Below are positions 33,421-42,150 of a DNA stretch of 64,000 bases, piece by piece. Location of the stretch: assembly GCF_030817055.1 (NCBI RefSeq), contig NZ_JAUSYV010000001.1, forward strand, positions 4,116,001-4,180,000. Reading direction: 5' to 3'. Position 1 is the first letter of the stretch. Every line of letters starts with the position of its first letter. The notes under the pieces are model-generated. The model worked only from the letters and a program-made list of their open reading frames with translations, was not told where the DNA came from and made no database searches. Source of the DNA: Bacillus sp. V2I10 (lineage in GTDB: Bacteria > Bacillota > Bacilli > Bacillales > Bacillaceae). A program made the translations under genes and the position numbers.

Positions 33421-34551
33421 ATGACAGTGTTACTTCGCAGCACGATGCTTAAAGCGATGCTATCTGCTGACAAAACGTTTGATGGCGTATTCTACACCGG
33501 CGTAAAAACCACGAAAATCTATTGTTTACCCTCCTGTCATGCAAAAAAGCCGCTTCCAGAGAATGTGATTTTTTTCCAATCGGCAGCCGATGCTGAAAAC
33601 CAGCAATTCCGCTCATGCAAAAAATGTTTTCCTGATTTTCTGCAAAGTAAATGGATTGATCATAAGAGTTACATAGAATTAATCCCTCCAAATGATTTTG
33701 CCTTCAGTGAATGTCTTGTGTTTCTCGGAAGATCCTCTGCTGAAGTTCTTCACCATGTCGAAGAGGGGTTCCTGCTCAAATGGATCGAAATCGATGGTAA
33801 TAGGGTGATGATGAAGGTGTCAATGAAGCAAGATAGACTAGTCATTGAATTCCCTGATCTTACACCTGACAAGTTCACCCGTGTACAAGCAGCCAAATAC
33901 ATCTGGACTCTATTTGATTTAGACAGGGACATGCAGCCTTTTTACGAGCTTGCTGAAAAGGATGAACTATTAAGAAACGTCGTCACTAAGCATTACGGAC
34001 TACGGATCATTGGCATTCCCGATTTGTTTGAAGCATTGACCTGGGCGATCATTGGCCAGCAAATTAATCTTAATTTTGCCTATATACTAAAAAGAAGATT
34101 AATCGAACAGTTCGGTGAGTGTCATCATTTTGAAGGAAGACAGCTGTGGCTTTTTCCTAAACCTGAAGTGATCGCTTCTCTTGAGATATCAGATCTCCAA
34201 AACCTTCAATTCACAACGAGAAAAGCAGAATATATTCTTGGCATTGCGAGGGAGATGGCGAACGGCGATCTTTCTAAAGAAAAGCTGCTTCGCTTAGAAA
34301 CGGATGAAGCACGTTCTCTTCTGCTAAGCATTCGCGGTGTAGGAGCATGGACAGCGGATTATGTCATGATGAAATGCTTAATGGACACTTCTGCTTTTCC
34401 TGCTGCAGATGTCGGCCTGCATCATGCTATAAAAGCTCAGCTGGGTTTAGAGAGGAAGCCTTCAATGGATGAACTAGTAAAACTCTCTGAAGGATGGCAG
34501 GGATGGGAAGCGTATGCAGTATTTTATTTATGGAGGTCGTTGTATCAATAA
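33421..34551 (+). CDS. Ada zinc-domain / AlkA DNA glycosylase fusion
   Basis: A 376-residue DNA-alkylation repair protein. Residues ~10-75 are the Ada N-terminal zinc domain (FDGVFYTGVKTTKIYCLPSC, then RSCKKCFP) with C35, C39, C66 and C69, which removes methyl groups from DNA phosphotriesters. Residues ~85-370 are an AlkA-type 3-methyladenine glycosylase with helix-hairpin-helix (IRGVGAWTADYV) and probable catalytic D330 in FPAADVG. The AraC-type helix-turn-helix that normally follows the Ada domain is absent. ATG 33421, GAGGGG upstream. The next frame overlaps its 3' end. Confidence 0.85.
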   Translation: MTVLLRSTMLKAMLSADKTFDGVFYTGVKTTKIYCLPSCHAKKPLPENVIFFQSAADAENQQFRSCKKCFPDFLQSKWIDHKSYIELIPPNDFAFSECLVFLGRSSAEVLHHVEEGFLLKWIEIDGNRVMMKVSMKQDRLVIEFPDLTPDKFTRVQAAKYIWTLFDLDRDMQPFYELAEKDELLRNVVTKHYGLRIIGIPDLFEALTWAIIGQQINLNFAYILKRRLIEQFGECHHFEGRQLWLFPKPEVIASLEISDLQNLQFTTRKAEYILGIAREMANGDLSKEKLLRLETDEARSLLLSIRGVGAWTADYVMMKCLMDTSAFPAADVGLHHAIKAQLGLERKPSMDELVKLSEGWQGWEAYAVFYLWRSLYQ

Positions 34552-34946
34552 TAAAAAAGCGGGTTATTCTTCCTTGCACTTTGATTGCAGCGCTGCTCAT
34601 TTATTTTTATGGCTTATACCACTCTTCCCCATTAGCGAGGGATTTCCCGGTACCAGTGAGCGCAAAGCTTAGTGAGTCTTCTAATGATAAAGCCTACGAG
34701 GAATACAGCTGGTCACTCGCTTCAGAGGAGAATGGTCTCCCTGCTGCTTATTTGCTTGCCATCAGACTTTGGGGCTGGAAGAAAATCGATCAGTTGGGGG
34801 CTTTGACACATGCCCATCAAGCTATGATATATTTGTATGATTTTACAGAAAAAGTAGCCCGTTTTGGGGTGTTTTTTATTTTTATCTTGATGGCTATGCG
34901 TCAGTACCCCTTTAAGCATTTGGTGATACTTATTTTATTAAATTGA
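34530..34946 (+). CDS. Small membrane protein of unknown function
   Basis: About 138 residues starting at ATG 34530, inside the 3' end of the Ada-AlkA gene (22 bp overlap), so translation may be coupled. An earlier in-frame ATG at 34494 lies deeper in that gene. One hydrophobic helix near the N-terminus (VILPCTLIAALLIYFYGLY) and another at the C-terminus (ARFGVFFIFILMAM) flank a soluble segment. No family recognised. Confidence 0.5.
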   Translation: MEVVVSIIKKRVILPCTLIAALLIYFYGLYHSSPLARDFPVPVSAKLSESSNDKAYEEYSWSLASEENGLPAAYLLAIRLWGWKKIDQLGALTHAHQAMIYLYDFTEKVARFGVFFIFILMAMRQYPFKHLVILILLN

Positions 34947-34999
34947 ATGTCCTTTTATTATTAGTCACATACTAAAAAAAAGAGGAAGGATGAAATCGA

Positions 35000-35167
35000 A
35001 TGGGAAAAATGAATAAAGAAGCTGCTCCTAATAACAACTTGTCTTCAAAAGAAATTCGGTCCTCAAAATTAGTTTCATCTAAACATGAAAATGATTATGA
35101 ATTCTCAGAAGAACTTGCTGATGGTGGAGAACGGAACGAAATCATTACAAGACAAGAAGATCATTAA
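35000..35167 (+). CDS. Small hydrophilic protein, YfhD-like
   Basis: A 55-residue protein with a good ribosome site (AGAGGAAGGA) before ATG 35000 and a UUCG-loop terminator after the stop. The composition is polar and charged. The segment YEFSEELADGGER resembles the conserved EFSxELAD core of the short Bacillus YfhD family, whose function is unknown. The match is short, so the family call is tentative; the gene itself is well supported by its signals. Confidence 0.6.
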   Translation: MGKMNKEAAPNNNLSSKEIRSSKLVSSKHENDYEFSEELADGGERNEIITRQEDH

Positions 35168-35178
35168 GAAACATGATA

Positions 35179-35201
35179 AACATCCTTCGGGGTGTTTTTT
35201 A
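35179..35201 (+). terminator. Terminator with a UUCG tetraloop
   Basis: ACATCC (35180-35185), loop TTCG, GGGTGT (35190-35195), then TTTTT. Confidence 0.8.
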
Positions 35202-35371
35202 CATTTTAATACTATGTCCACGACTACTTAACGTCGAAGTACTATCAAAACGCTACGTTAAGACGTATCTTAATGTGGTGGTACCCTTGGCTTTGACAAC
35301 GCACAAGAAAAATGGGAAGAAACTGGACGTCATTTCTCAGACTGATTATCTATTTATTGTAAAAAATGAAT

Positions 35372-35404
35372 AAAAAAAGCTCAGCGCAAGCTGAGCTCTT
35401 TTTC
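35372..35404 (-). terminator. Terminator after the yozB-like gene
   Basis: AGCTCAGC (35378-35385), loop GCAA, GCTGAGCT (35390-35397), with A- and T-runs on both sides so it can work in both directions. It touches the stop codon of the DUF420 gene. Confidence 0.82.
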
Positions 35405-35945
35405 AATAATATGGTGAAATCATCAAGTAAACAATGACACCCGTAAAGCTTACATATAACCAGATCGGCATACTCCAGCGGACAATCTTGCGGTGTTTTG
35501 AAAGCTGGCCTGTCCAGCCCCAGACAAGTGAGAACAGGGCAAGCGGAACAATGATTGCAGCAAGGAAGCTGTGTGTAATCAGAATGAAGAAATATACATT
35601 TCGAATGAAACCTTCTCCGCCAAAACGCGTTGTTTCACCTGACATGTAGTGATACGTCAGATAAGACACACAAAAAAGCAATGTCGTAGTAAAAGCGGCT
35701 AAAATAAAGCCTTTATGCAGCTTCACATTTTTCTTAATAATAGAGACAAGCGCTATGACTAGAAAAACAAACGTAAAGCTGTTCAGTACGGCATTTATCC
35801 GCGGAAAAATATGAATATCAAATTTAACTTCGCCGCCATAGCCTATCGGCAAAAAGAACAAACCAAGAATAATCGCATTTACGACAAGGGAAAGTGTGAC
35901 GATAATCGCTGTATAATTCTTGCCTGTGCGAGCTGTTTCTTCCAT
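35403..35945 (-). CDS. yozB: DUF420 membrane protein (YozB/CtaM-like)
   Basis: About 180 residues with five predicted helices. Conserved HIFPRINAVLNSFTFVFL, LHKGFILAAF, YLTYHYM and ITHSFLAAIIVPLAL carry the spaced His residues typical of DUF420. Members (YozB, CtaM) are linked in Firmicutes to assembly of heme-copper cytochrome oxidases; that role is from the family, not this locus. GAGGAGAG eight bases before ATG 35945 fixes the start rather than the in-frame TTG at 35969. Confidence 0.85.
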   Translation of the reverse strand: MEETARTGKNYTAIIVTLSLVVNAIILGLFFLPIGYGGEVKFDIHIFPRINAVLNSFTFVFLVIALVSIIKKNVKLHKGFILAAFTTTLLFCVSYLTYHYMSGETTRFGGEGFIRNVYFFILITHSFLAAIIVPLALFSLVWGWTGQLSKHRKIVRWSMPIWLYVSFTGVIVYLMISPYY

Positions 35946-36058
35946 AAGTATTCTCTCCTCATGATTCAATATGTTTTATTGTACCACGAGATTATGTGCT
36001 AATATTCGACAATTGTATGAAGGATGCTCCTGCAAACTGCTCGGGTTCGGGAGGCGTT

Positions 36059-37744
36059 TTATTGGACAGGCTGTCCGAAACATAATCCATACTTCTTCAG
36101 CTTTCTCACAATCGTAGGCTGGCTGCTGTCTAGAGCTTCAGCAATTTCATAGGTCGTTTTGTACTTTTTAACCGCAAGCGACAAGATCTTCTCCTCAGCA
36201 AGCTCTGCCGCTTCCTTCAGTGTGACAATTTTAGAAATATGGATGGGTCCTTCCTGCCGCTTATACTCTGAAGGGAGATGCCGGGTATTTAATAAATCCT
36301 CTTCGCTGATTAAGACGAGTCTTTCAATTAAATTCGCAAGCTCCCTTACATTTCCAGGCCAGCTGTATGAGTAAAAAAAATCTTTAAGAGCCGTATCCAT
36401 CCGTTTCTTCTTCGCATACCTTTTGTTGGCTTTTTCCAAAAAAAGCTCCGTCAGCGGCAGGATATCGCTTTTTCGGTCCCTTAGCGCAGGAATAAGAATC
36501 GGGACAACATTTAAGCGGTAGAATAAATCCTCACGGAACTCTCCGTTTTGAACCATATCCTTAAGATCTTTATTTGTGGCGGCAAGGATTCTGAGATCCA
36601 CTTTTTGGGGTGAAGTTCCGCCTACGCGCTGAATTTCTTTTTCTTGTATGACACGCAGCAGCTTTACCTGAAGACTTAGCGGCAGCTCGCCGATTTCATC
36701 CAAAAACACGACACCCTTGTGCGCCATTTCAAACATGCCTGGTTTCCCATGTTTATTCGCTCCCGTAAAAGCGCCTGCTTCATAGCCAAACAACTCCGAT
36801 TCAAGCAAATCAGCAGGGATCGCCCCGCAATTCACTTTAATGAACTCACCCTTTCTTGCACGGGCACTTTTGCTGTAAATGTAGCGGGCAAGCACATCCT
36901 TGCCGACTCCAGTTTCCCCTAGGATTAAAATTGTTGCATCTACATTCACCACTCTGTCAGCCGTTTCATAAATGGAGACCAATTCTTTGCTTTTAATGAC
37001 GACATCTCCGTTCAAATCCGTTTTTCCTTTTAACCTCTCAATTTCTTTTTTATAGCTGTCATTCAATTTCGTCGCTTTCCGCAATGCACTTTGAAGATCG
37101 TTAAGCTCTGAGAGATCACGAATATTTGTCACGATGCTCTCGATTTCGCCTTTATCGTTAAATACCGGATTGCCGGTGAGGAGTGTTTCTTTCCCTGCCC
37201 GGTTTAGCTGAACGACGGAAACACTCCGTTTTTTATCTAATACTTTATGAGTGACTGAATTTTCAAGAATACCGCGGTTAATAAGGGCATTCACATTTTT
37301 CCCGATATAGTAATCTTTCGGAATGCCGGTTATCCGCTCAATCGCTGAATTCGTCTTTAACGTAATTCCCTCTTTATCTGTAATATAAATGCCGTCATAT
37401 GAATTTTCGATAATTGCATCAAGTTCCCGATTAACCCTCTTCGACTCCTTAAGCTCATTTATCAAGGAAATCAGCTCAGTGGAAACGGTTCCAATATAGA
37501 GATTGTCAGAAGAATCGGCAAGCTTTGTCTTCATAAAAATACAGCTTGAACCATTGCTGCTCGCATGGATCAGTTTCCCGCCTTCGAGTTCTTCCCACAC
37601 ATCAAATAACTCGCTGACTATCATATTTTGAACGTCCATGCGCTTGGTAAATTTCAGGACAACTTCATTGCTGTGTAAAATGATATGGCTGCTTGACGTC
37701 ACAATACATGGAAAAGGAATACATTCAGTGATCTTCACATTCAT
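36059..37744 (-). CDS. PAS/AAA+ sigma-54-dependent transcriptional activator
   Basis: A 561-residue bacterial enhancer-binding protein. The N-terminal sensory part contains a PAS domain (about residues 110-215: ENSYDGIYITDKEGITLKTN). The AAA+ domain has Walker A GETGVGKD, the sigma-54-contacting GAFTGA loop, Walker B VVFLDEIGELPL and the R-finger region FREDLFYRLNVVPI. The C-terminal helix-turn-helix is TTYEIAEALDSSQPTIVRKL. ATG 37744 follows AGAGG; DUF3870 ends 6 bp upstream. The nearest sigma-54 promoter in the window is that of the catabolic operon at 32.9 kb, so this is its likely activator, possibly sensing an acyl-CoA or acid through PAS. Confidence 0.92.
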   Translation of the reverse strand: MNVKITECIPFPCIVTSSSHIILHSNEVVLKFTKRMDVQNMIVSELFDVWEELEGGKLIHASSNGSSCIFMKTKLADSSDNLYIGTVSTELISLINELKESKRVNRELDAIIENSYDGIYITDKEGITLKTNSAIERITGIPKDYYIGKNVNALINRGILENSVTHKVLDKKRSVSVVQLNRAGKETLLTGNPVFNDKGEIESIVTNIRDLSELNDLQSALRKATKLNDSYKKEIERLKGKTDLNGDVVIKSKELVSIYETADRVVNVDATILILGETGVGKDVLARYIYSKSARARKGEFIKVNCGAIPADLLESELFGYEAGAFTGANKHGKPGMFEMAHKGVVFLDEIGELPLSLQVKLLRVIQEKEIQRVGGTSPQKVDLRILAATNKDLKDMVQNGEFREDLFYRLNVVPILIPALRDRKSDILPLTELFLEKANKRYAKKKRMDTALKDFFYSYSWPGNVRELANLIERLVLISEEDLLNTRHLPSEYKRQEGPIHISKIVTLKEAAELAEEKILSLAVKKYKTTYEIAEALDSSQPTIVRKLKKYGLCFGQPVQ

Positions 37745-37749
37745 CCCTG

Positions 37750-38070
37750 TCACCTCTCTATTTTCAGCTGCTGATACTGAAAATGAAGGTCTGATAGAGC
37801 GGCAACAATCGCATGAATTGCTTTCCCGTAGTAGTTTTCTTTTACATGCTGAACGACTTCATCCACACCATGCAAAAGACTGTAGCCCCGAAGCAGGCGT
37901 CCGACGAAATCTCTCCCGTGTTCTGTCGCAAGTGTACAGGACGCTTCTAAAATCACCGCATACCTTTTATCAATTTCAACCGTAATGGTCAGCATATCAT
38001 ATACATTTTTTGCAGCCATTCCTGCTGGCAAACGTGCATGGCCGGCAATAAACATCGTCTGTGAATGCAT
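37750..38070 (-). CDS. DUF3870 domain protein
   Basis: A 106-residue soluble protein. The pattern FIAGHARLPAGMAAKNVYDM, then DASCTLATE-like EASCTLATEHGRDFV and LRGYSLLHGVDEVVQHV, is that of DUF3870, a family of unknown function often found beside sigma-54 activators and acyl-CoA genes. It immediately precedes the PAS/AAA+ activator and is probably cotranscribed. A role in sensing a pathway intermediate is inferred from this association. Confidence 0.8.
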   Translation of the reverse strand: MHSQTMFIAGHARLPAGMAAKNVYDMLTITVEIDKRYAVILEASCTLATEHGRDFVGRLLRGYSLLHGVDEVVQHVKENYYGKAIHAIVAALSDLHFQYQQLKIER

Positions 38071-38249
38071 CGTGCAGCCCGTCCTTTCGACAAAAACCCC
38101 AATTTGATACTGACTTACTTCTTTATTTATCGGGGGAATCCTGCTTTATTTTTGGGATTCGCCGTGATTTTCGCGTTATGAGATGACGCCTTGTGTTCTA
38201 AATTATTGGCCCAACACTTTTTATATGATTTGGAGCAGCAGAAGTAATT

Positions 38250-38319
38250 AATTCCGCTACTTTTCATAATAATTCCGAGACTTTCCAACTTAATTCCGAG
38301 ACTTTCCGACTTAATTCCG
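38250..38319. repeat. Four 21-bp tandem repeats, AATTCCGAGACTTTCCRACTT type
   Basis: AATTCCG begins at 38250, 38271, 38292 and 38313, an exact 21-bp period. The inner two units are nearly identical (AATTCCGAGACTTTCC); the outer ones are degraded. The repeat lies in the 375-bp gap upstream of the DUF3870 gene and downstream of an acyl-CoA dehydrogenase. Related units in reverse orientation occur at 4634-4680. Confidence 0.75.
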
Positions 38320-38446
38320 TATAAATGTGAACAAAAGTGAATTCCTATAAAGGGCTAACGCTCCAATCCAATTCCCCTGCCGCAAAAAAGGGGCACCTTA
38401 AAAATATTAACAAAAACCCGCAGCTCCCCGCCGCAGGCTTCCACAT

Positions 38447-39664
38447 TTACCTTTTTACTTTTTCCTTAGCCTCTTCAAACGGCCAGCTGGGCAGCATACT
38501 CGAAAGCGCTTTATCTTCACGGTATCCTAAAACGTATTCCGCCTGCATGATCGTGTGGATCTCTCTTGTTCCCTCATAAATGACCGGTGCTTTTGAATTT
38601 CTCAAGAAGCGTTCGACTGGATATTCGTTGGAATATCCATATGCCCCGTGAATTTGCACGGCATCGTTAGCTGCTTCGTTCGCGAAATCACAGGATTGCC
38701 ATTTTGCAAGTGACGTTTCTCTCGTATTGCGCTTGCCTTCGTTTTTCAGGCATCCTGCGCGGAATACCAGCAGCCGTGACATTTGATAGCCCGCTTCCAT
38801 TTTTGCGATCATTTGCTGAACGAGCTGATGCTTTCCAATTTCTTTTCCGAACGTTTTCCGTTCGTGACAGTAGTTCACGCTTTCTTCAATACATGCCTGA
38901 ATGAGCCCGCATGCTCCTGCTGCAACTGTGAAACGCCCGTTATCAAGTGCGGACATCGCAATTTTAAAGCCGTCTCCAACTTGCCCCAGCAGATTTTCTT
39001 TCGGAACTTTAATATGATCAAAGAAGATTTCTCCTGTGTTGCCTGCGCGGATCCCAAGCTTGCCTTTGATTGCTTTTGAATCAAAGCCCGTCATTGTGCG
39101 TTCCACAATAAATGCTGAGATTCCATGATGTTTTTTGCTTTTATCCGTATAGGCAAACACGAGGAAATGATCCGCATAATCACATAATGAAATCCACGTC
39201 TTCTGACCGTTCAGTATGTAATGATCTCCTTCTAAAACAGCAGTCGTTTGAAGCGCTGCCACATCAGATCCCGCATTCGGCTCTGTTAATCCAAATGCCC
39301 CAACCTTTTCGCCTTTCGCCTGCGGAACTAAGTATTTCTGCTTTTGTTCTTCATTTCCCCATTGCAGCAGCGTCAGGCTATTCAAACCCGTATGAACAGA
39401 AACTGCCGTACGATAAGCTGTATCGCCGCGCTCAAGCTCCTCGCAAACAATCGCAAGTGTATTGTAGTCCATAGCGCTGCCGCCGTATTCTTCCGGAATA
39501 CAAATCCCCATAAGTCCAAGCTCTGCAAGCTTTTTCAAAATGGCAGGCTCGAAATGTCCAGCTGCATCCCACTCTGCAATATTCGGATTAATTTCTTTAT
39601 CTACGAAATCGCGGACCATTTTCCTTACTGCATTTTGTTCTTCTGACAAGTTAAAGTTCATCAT
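38447..39664 (-). CDS. Acyl-CoA dehydrogenase (third paralogue)
   Basis: A 405-residue acyl-CoA dehydrogenase. FGLTEPNAGSDVAAL, LNGQKTWISL, CHERKTFGKEIGKHQ and catalytic Glu in VIYEGTREIH. It is longer and clearly more divergent than the two operon copies, with an extra C-terminal tail, and resembles the glutaryl/isobutyryl-like branch. Start ATG 39664, GGGGATGGAG upstream. It lies upstream of the DUF3870-activator pair on the same strand with a 375-bp gap, so it is probably a separate unit. I see no sigma-54 promoter in front of it. Confidence 0.9.
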   Translation of the reverse strand: MMNFNLSEEQNAVRKMVRDFVDKEINPNIAEWDAAGHFEPAILKKLAELGLMGICIPEEYGGSAMDYNTLAIVCEELERGDTAYRTAVSVHTGLNSLTLLQWGNEEQKQKYLVPQAKGEKVGAFGLTEPNAGSDVAALQTTAVLEGDHYILNGQKTWISLCDYADHFLVFAYTDKSKKHHGISAFIVERTMTGFDSKAIKGKLGIRAGNTGEIFFDHIKVPKENLLGQVGDGFKIAMSALDNGRFTVAAGACGLIQACIEESVNYCHERKTFGKEIGKHQLVQQMIAKMEAGYQMSRLLVFRAGCLKNEGKRNTRETSLAKWQSCDFANEAANDAVQIHGAYGYSNEYPVERFLRNSKAPVIYEGTREIHTIMQAEYVLGYREDKALSSMLPSWPFEEAKEKVKR

Positions 39665-39695
39665 TTACTCCATCCCCTTTTTTGTTGTAAATATA

Positions 39696-39731
39696 AAAAA
39701 GCCAGCTGCACACTAAAGGCAGCTGGCTTTT
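39696..39731. terminator. Strong bidirectional terminator hairpin
   Basis: GCCAGCTGC (39701-39709) pairs with GCAGCTGGC (39719-39727), flanked by AAAAAA and TTTT. It lies just upstream of the acyl-CoA dehydrogenase start, so it probably ends transcription of the decayed reductase gene upstream. Confidence 0.75.
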
Positions 39732-39925
39732 GTCAACGTTAAAAAACTCTTCCATAGACAATTCAGCAGATTTGAAAAAATCCTATTCAAACTGGTTATA
39801 AACTAGATCACGGAACACAAGAGGGCTAACTCTTTGGGCGTGAAATACGTTTAGTTAAGAGGATTATACACATAACCGAATGAAAACGCAATCTTTTAAT
39901 TGAAAATTCTATCTATTCGCGAATC

Positions 39926-40165
39926 TTATATTTTTACAAGCGTTCTGCCCCGTACTTTCCCCTTACTATTTTTTTCCTTCAATTCATGGACGATTTCCTT
40001 ATCGAGGTTTGCCGGTTTCATATCAGACGCAAGTCTTTCCCAGACAGCCAGTCTCTTTTCCATTGGCCAGTAAATAGAATCAATTCCAAGCAAATTAATA
40101 CCTATTAGAATAAATGGAGAAACATATTGTAATAGATTGACTGCTATAGTCCAATCTTTTACACT
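39926..40165 (-). pseudogene. C-terminal remnant of a YhdH/YhfP-type quinone oxidoreductase
   Basis: About 80 residues at the end of a minus-strand frame match the C-terminus of the zinc-less medium-chain reductase family YhdH/YhfP (acrylyl-CoA reductase-like): VSPFILIGINLLGIDSIYWP, then MEKRLAVWERLASDMKP and the ending RGRTLVKI. Upstream of about 40165 the similarity stops, and the frame runs antisense through the start of the DUF3900 gene. The N-terminal three quarters, including the substrate and nucleotide domains, are missing. There is no start codon with a ribosome site. It appears to be a truncated relic left by a rearrangement. Confidence 0.65.
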
Positions 40166-40195
40166 TGAGGAACTGAAAAAGAAGCAGGTGAATCT

Positions 40196-41266
40196 ATGGA
40201 ATTCAAAATTAACTATCTCTCTTTTTACCTTATCCAAGTGGATGGCAAAGAGGAGAATGCCAATAAACAATACAAGCATTTTCAAACATTAACGACAGAA
40301 GAATACGAAAGGAACGCACTGAAAGACTTTTTGGACGGCGAACTGAAGAAAATCGTCAAGCGCAAAGTCGAGAAGCATCCGCGCAGCGAACAGGTTCCGA
40401 CGAAGCTTGGCCACTTTGTCGTTGAGCCAGGCTATGAGCTGGATTCTAATCCGAACTACAACCTTTTCCACAAAGCACTTACTGCTGATACAAAGGAATC
40501 ATTTAAAGAAGCGAGCGAACGATTTGTCGGGGCTTATTTAGATGCAAGCGCAGTTCGCGGCGGGGCATTTCTAGTTCTTTCTGCCACTCCAGAAAAGTAC
40601 TTTGAAGATACTTTTTTGTTCATCTTAAAATGTGATTTTGAACCAAAAGTTGCTTCAATCTCGGATGAATCCACGCTCATCCGCAACGTGCAAATGGCGA
40701 TCACAACAAAAAACATGAAATCAATTCAGTACCCGCATATGCCTGAAGAAGGAATGACAGAACCGGGCGAGCTGAAAATTCATCAGGCCTCACACGCCCG
40801 CTACTTTGAAGACTTCTTAAAATTCGTCGAATACGGAGAATCTATGCCCGAAATCATGAAAACCCAAGTCATGAGCATGGTTCAGGAGCATGTTCTCGAA
40901 ACCTACGAGGAAAACAGCCAGGAGCGCCAGCAGTTCGAACATGACATGGAAATCTGGGAAGCCAGCGAAAAAAGGGAGATTCAAGAGCGATTAGACACGC
41001 ATCAAGTCATAGAAGCTGCTGCACAGATTGTTGAGCACACGCCGGAAGCTGAATTGAAAATGAAGCTTGGTGAAACTTCTATTAAAGGCTTGCTTGCCGA
41101 CTTTGGGGAGAATATTCATTTAGGCAAGATTAATGGAAGGTATGTGCTGCTTGTCGAGGCGGATACGATTCAATTTGAGAAAGGGGTCTCGCCGATTGAG
41201 TTTCACCGGCCGGATGAGCTTGGGGAAATCATTGAGAGGATTGCTAATAAAACGGAATCTAATTAA
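40196..41266 (+). CDS. DUF3900 domain protein
   Basis: A 356-residue soluble, acidic protein starting at ATG 40196 after GCAGGTG. The sequence (KINYLSFYLIQVDGKEENAN, then TKLGHFVVEPGYELDSNPNY, then VRGGAFLVLSATPEKYFEDTF and ITTKNMKSIQYPHMPEEG) matches the Bacillus-restricted DUF3900 family as I remember it. The fold and partial order recall nucleoid-associated NdpA proteins, but I cannot show that. No operon partner. Confidence 0.75.
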   Translation: MEFKINYLSFYLIQVDGKEENANKQYKHFQTLTTEEYERNALKDFLDGELKKIVKRKVEKHPRSEQVPTKLGHFVVEPGYELDSNPNYNLFHKALTADTKESFKEASERFVGAYLDASAVRGGAFLVLSATPEKYFEDTFLFILKCDFEPKVASISDESTLIRNVQMAITTKNMKSIQYPHMPEEGMTEPGELKIHQASHARYFEDFLKFVEYGESMPEIMKTQVMSMVQEHVLETYEENSQERQQFEHDMEIWEASEKREIQERLDTHQVIEAAAQIVEHTPEAELKMKLGETSIKGLLADFGENIHLGKINGRYVLLVEADTIQFEKGVSPIEFHRPDELGEIIERIANKTESN

Positions 41267-41314
41267 AAATATCTCTTTTCATATTTTGTTTTTTGGGGTA
41301 CTCATAGAACTAGT

Positions 41315-42110
41315 TTGATGACCCCATTTTCTTATTCTCACCTCTTTGGGTAATAAAAGGGCAGCAAAGCAGGCAGCTGGAAGAATCCGGTTTTCCGTTA
41401 AAAGAACGCATTGCATTCCGTGAAGAACTGATAGGATATTTAGGACAGGCTTTATGCGGAGAAAAAGAGTCTGTAAAAAATGAGAATATGAAAAATTGGA
41501 GCATTAAAATTTCTAAGCGGGCGATTCATTTTGATGTTCCGTTAAGCCAATGTCTGCGTGCAATTGCTGCGTACCGTACTGCATTATGGGACACCCTCAC
41601 TGAAGAGCTCCATAAAAACAATTTTTCAGCCATTACGATGCTTGATGTCTCAAAAATAATCGATCCCCTCCTTGATAAGGCGTGCAGTGTAATCGGCAAT
41701 GTTTATGAAGATCACAGCAATGAATTAATGGAGATCGCTTATTCGGCGCTTGAAGAATTATCTGTACCTGTTGTGCCGATTACAGATGGCATCGCCGTTA
41801 TCCCGCTTGTTGGCACAATCGATACTCGCCGTGCTTCCTTAATTATGGGAGTTGCGCTCCATGAAGGAGCCCGTCTGAATTTAGAGCATGTGATTCTGGA
41901 TGTATCCGGAGTTCCGATTATCGATACAATGGTTGCTGATCAAATTTTAATCGTTGATGCTTTGAAGCTTAGCGGCATTGAGACCGTACTGACAGGCATT
42001 CGTCCAGAAATTGCCCAGACATTATGAGCCTTGGACTTGATTTTAATTCAGTTGCGACTAATTTTAATATGAAACACGCTTTGCATGATTTCGGTTTTCG
42101 AAAACGTTAA
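41315..42110 (+). pseudogene. Decayed RsbR-family stressosome gene (start lost, 3' frameshift)
   Basis: The frame is open from a TAG at 41312, giving QQSRQLEESGFPLKERIAFR and LIGYLGQAL (RsbR N-terminal domain) with no ATG before residue 58. It runs into MKNWSIKISKRAIHF (41488) and then a STAS domain: VIPLVGTIDTRRA, LDVSGVPIIDTMVADQ, TGIRPEIAQT. It stops at 42027. The rest of the STAS domain (MSLGLDFNSVATNFNMKHAL, 42024-42110) follows in another frame, and CAGACATTATG at the join shows one missing base. Comparison with the intact RsbR at 49210 (GIRPEIALTSMQLGL) confirms the break. Confidence 0.75.
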
Positions 42111-42147
42111 AAGCTGCAGCCAACTAAAATGGCTGCAGCTTTTTTTG
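42109..42147. terminator. Bidirectional terminator
   Basis: AAAAGCTGCAGCCA (42110-42123) pairs with TGGCTGCAGCTTTT (42130-42144), with T-runs in both directions. It serves the rsbR relic on plus and the ABC operon on minus. Confidence 0.88.
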
Positions 42148-42150
42148 CTT

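Noticed and set aside
35173..35373. 66-codon plus-strand frame after the small YfhD-like gene
   Set aside because: It begins inside the terminator of the preceding gene, has no ribosome site, and its composition resembles no family. Other frames in the same stretch look no better.
40166..40285. Extension of the reductase relic frame through the DUF3900 start
   Set aside because: The hydrophobic N-terminus is antisense to the first codons of a well-supported gene and unlike the reductase family.
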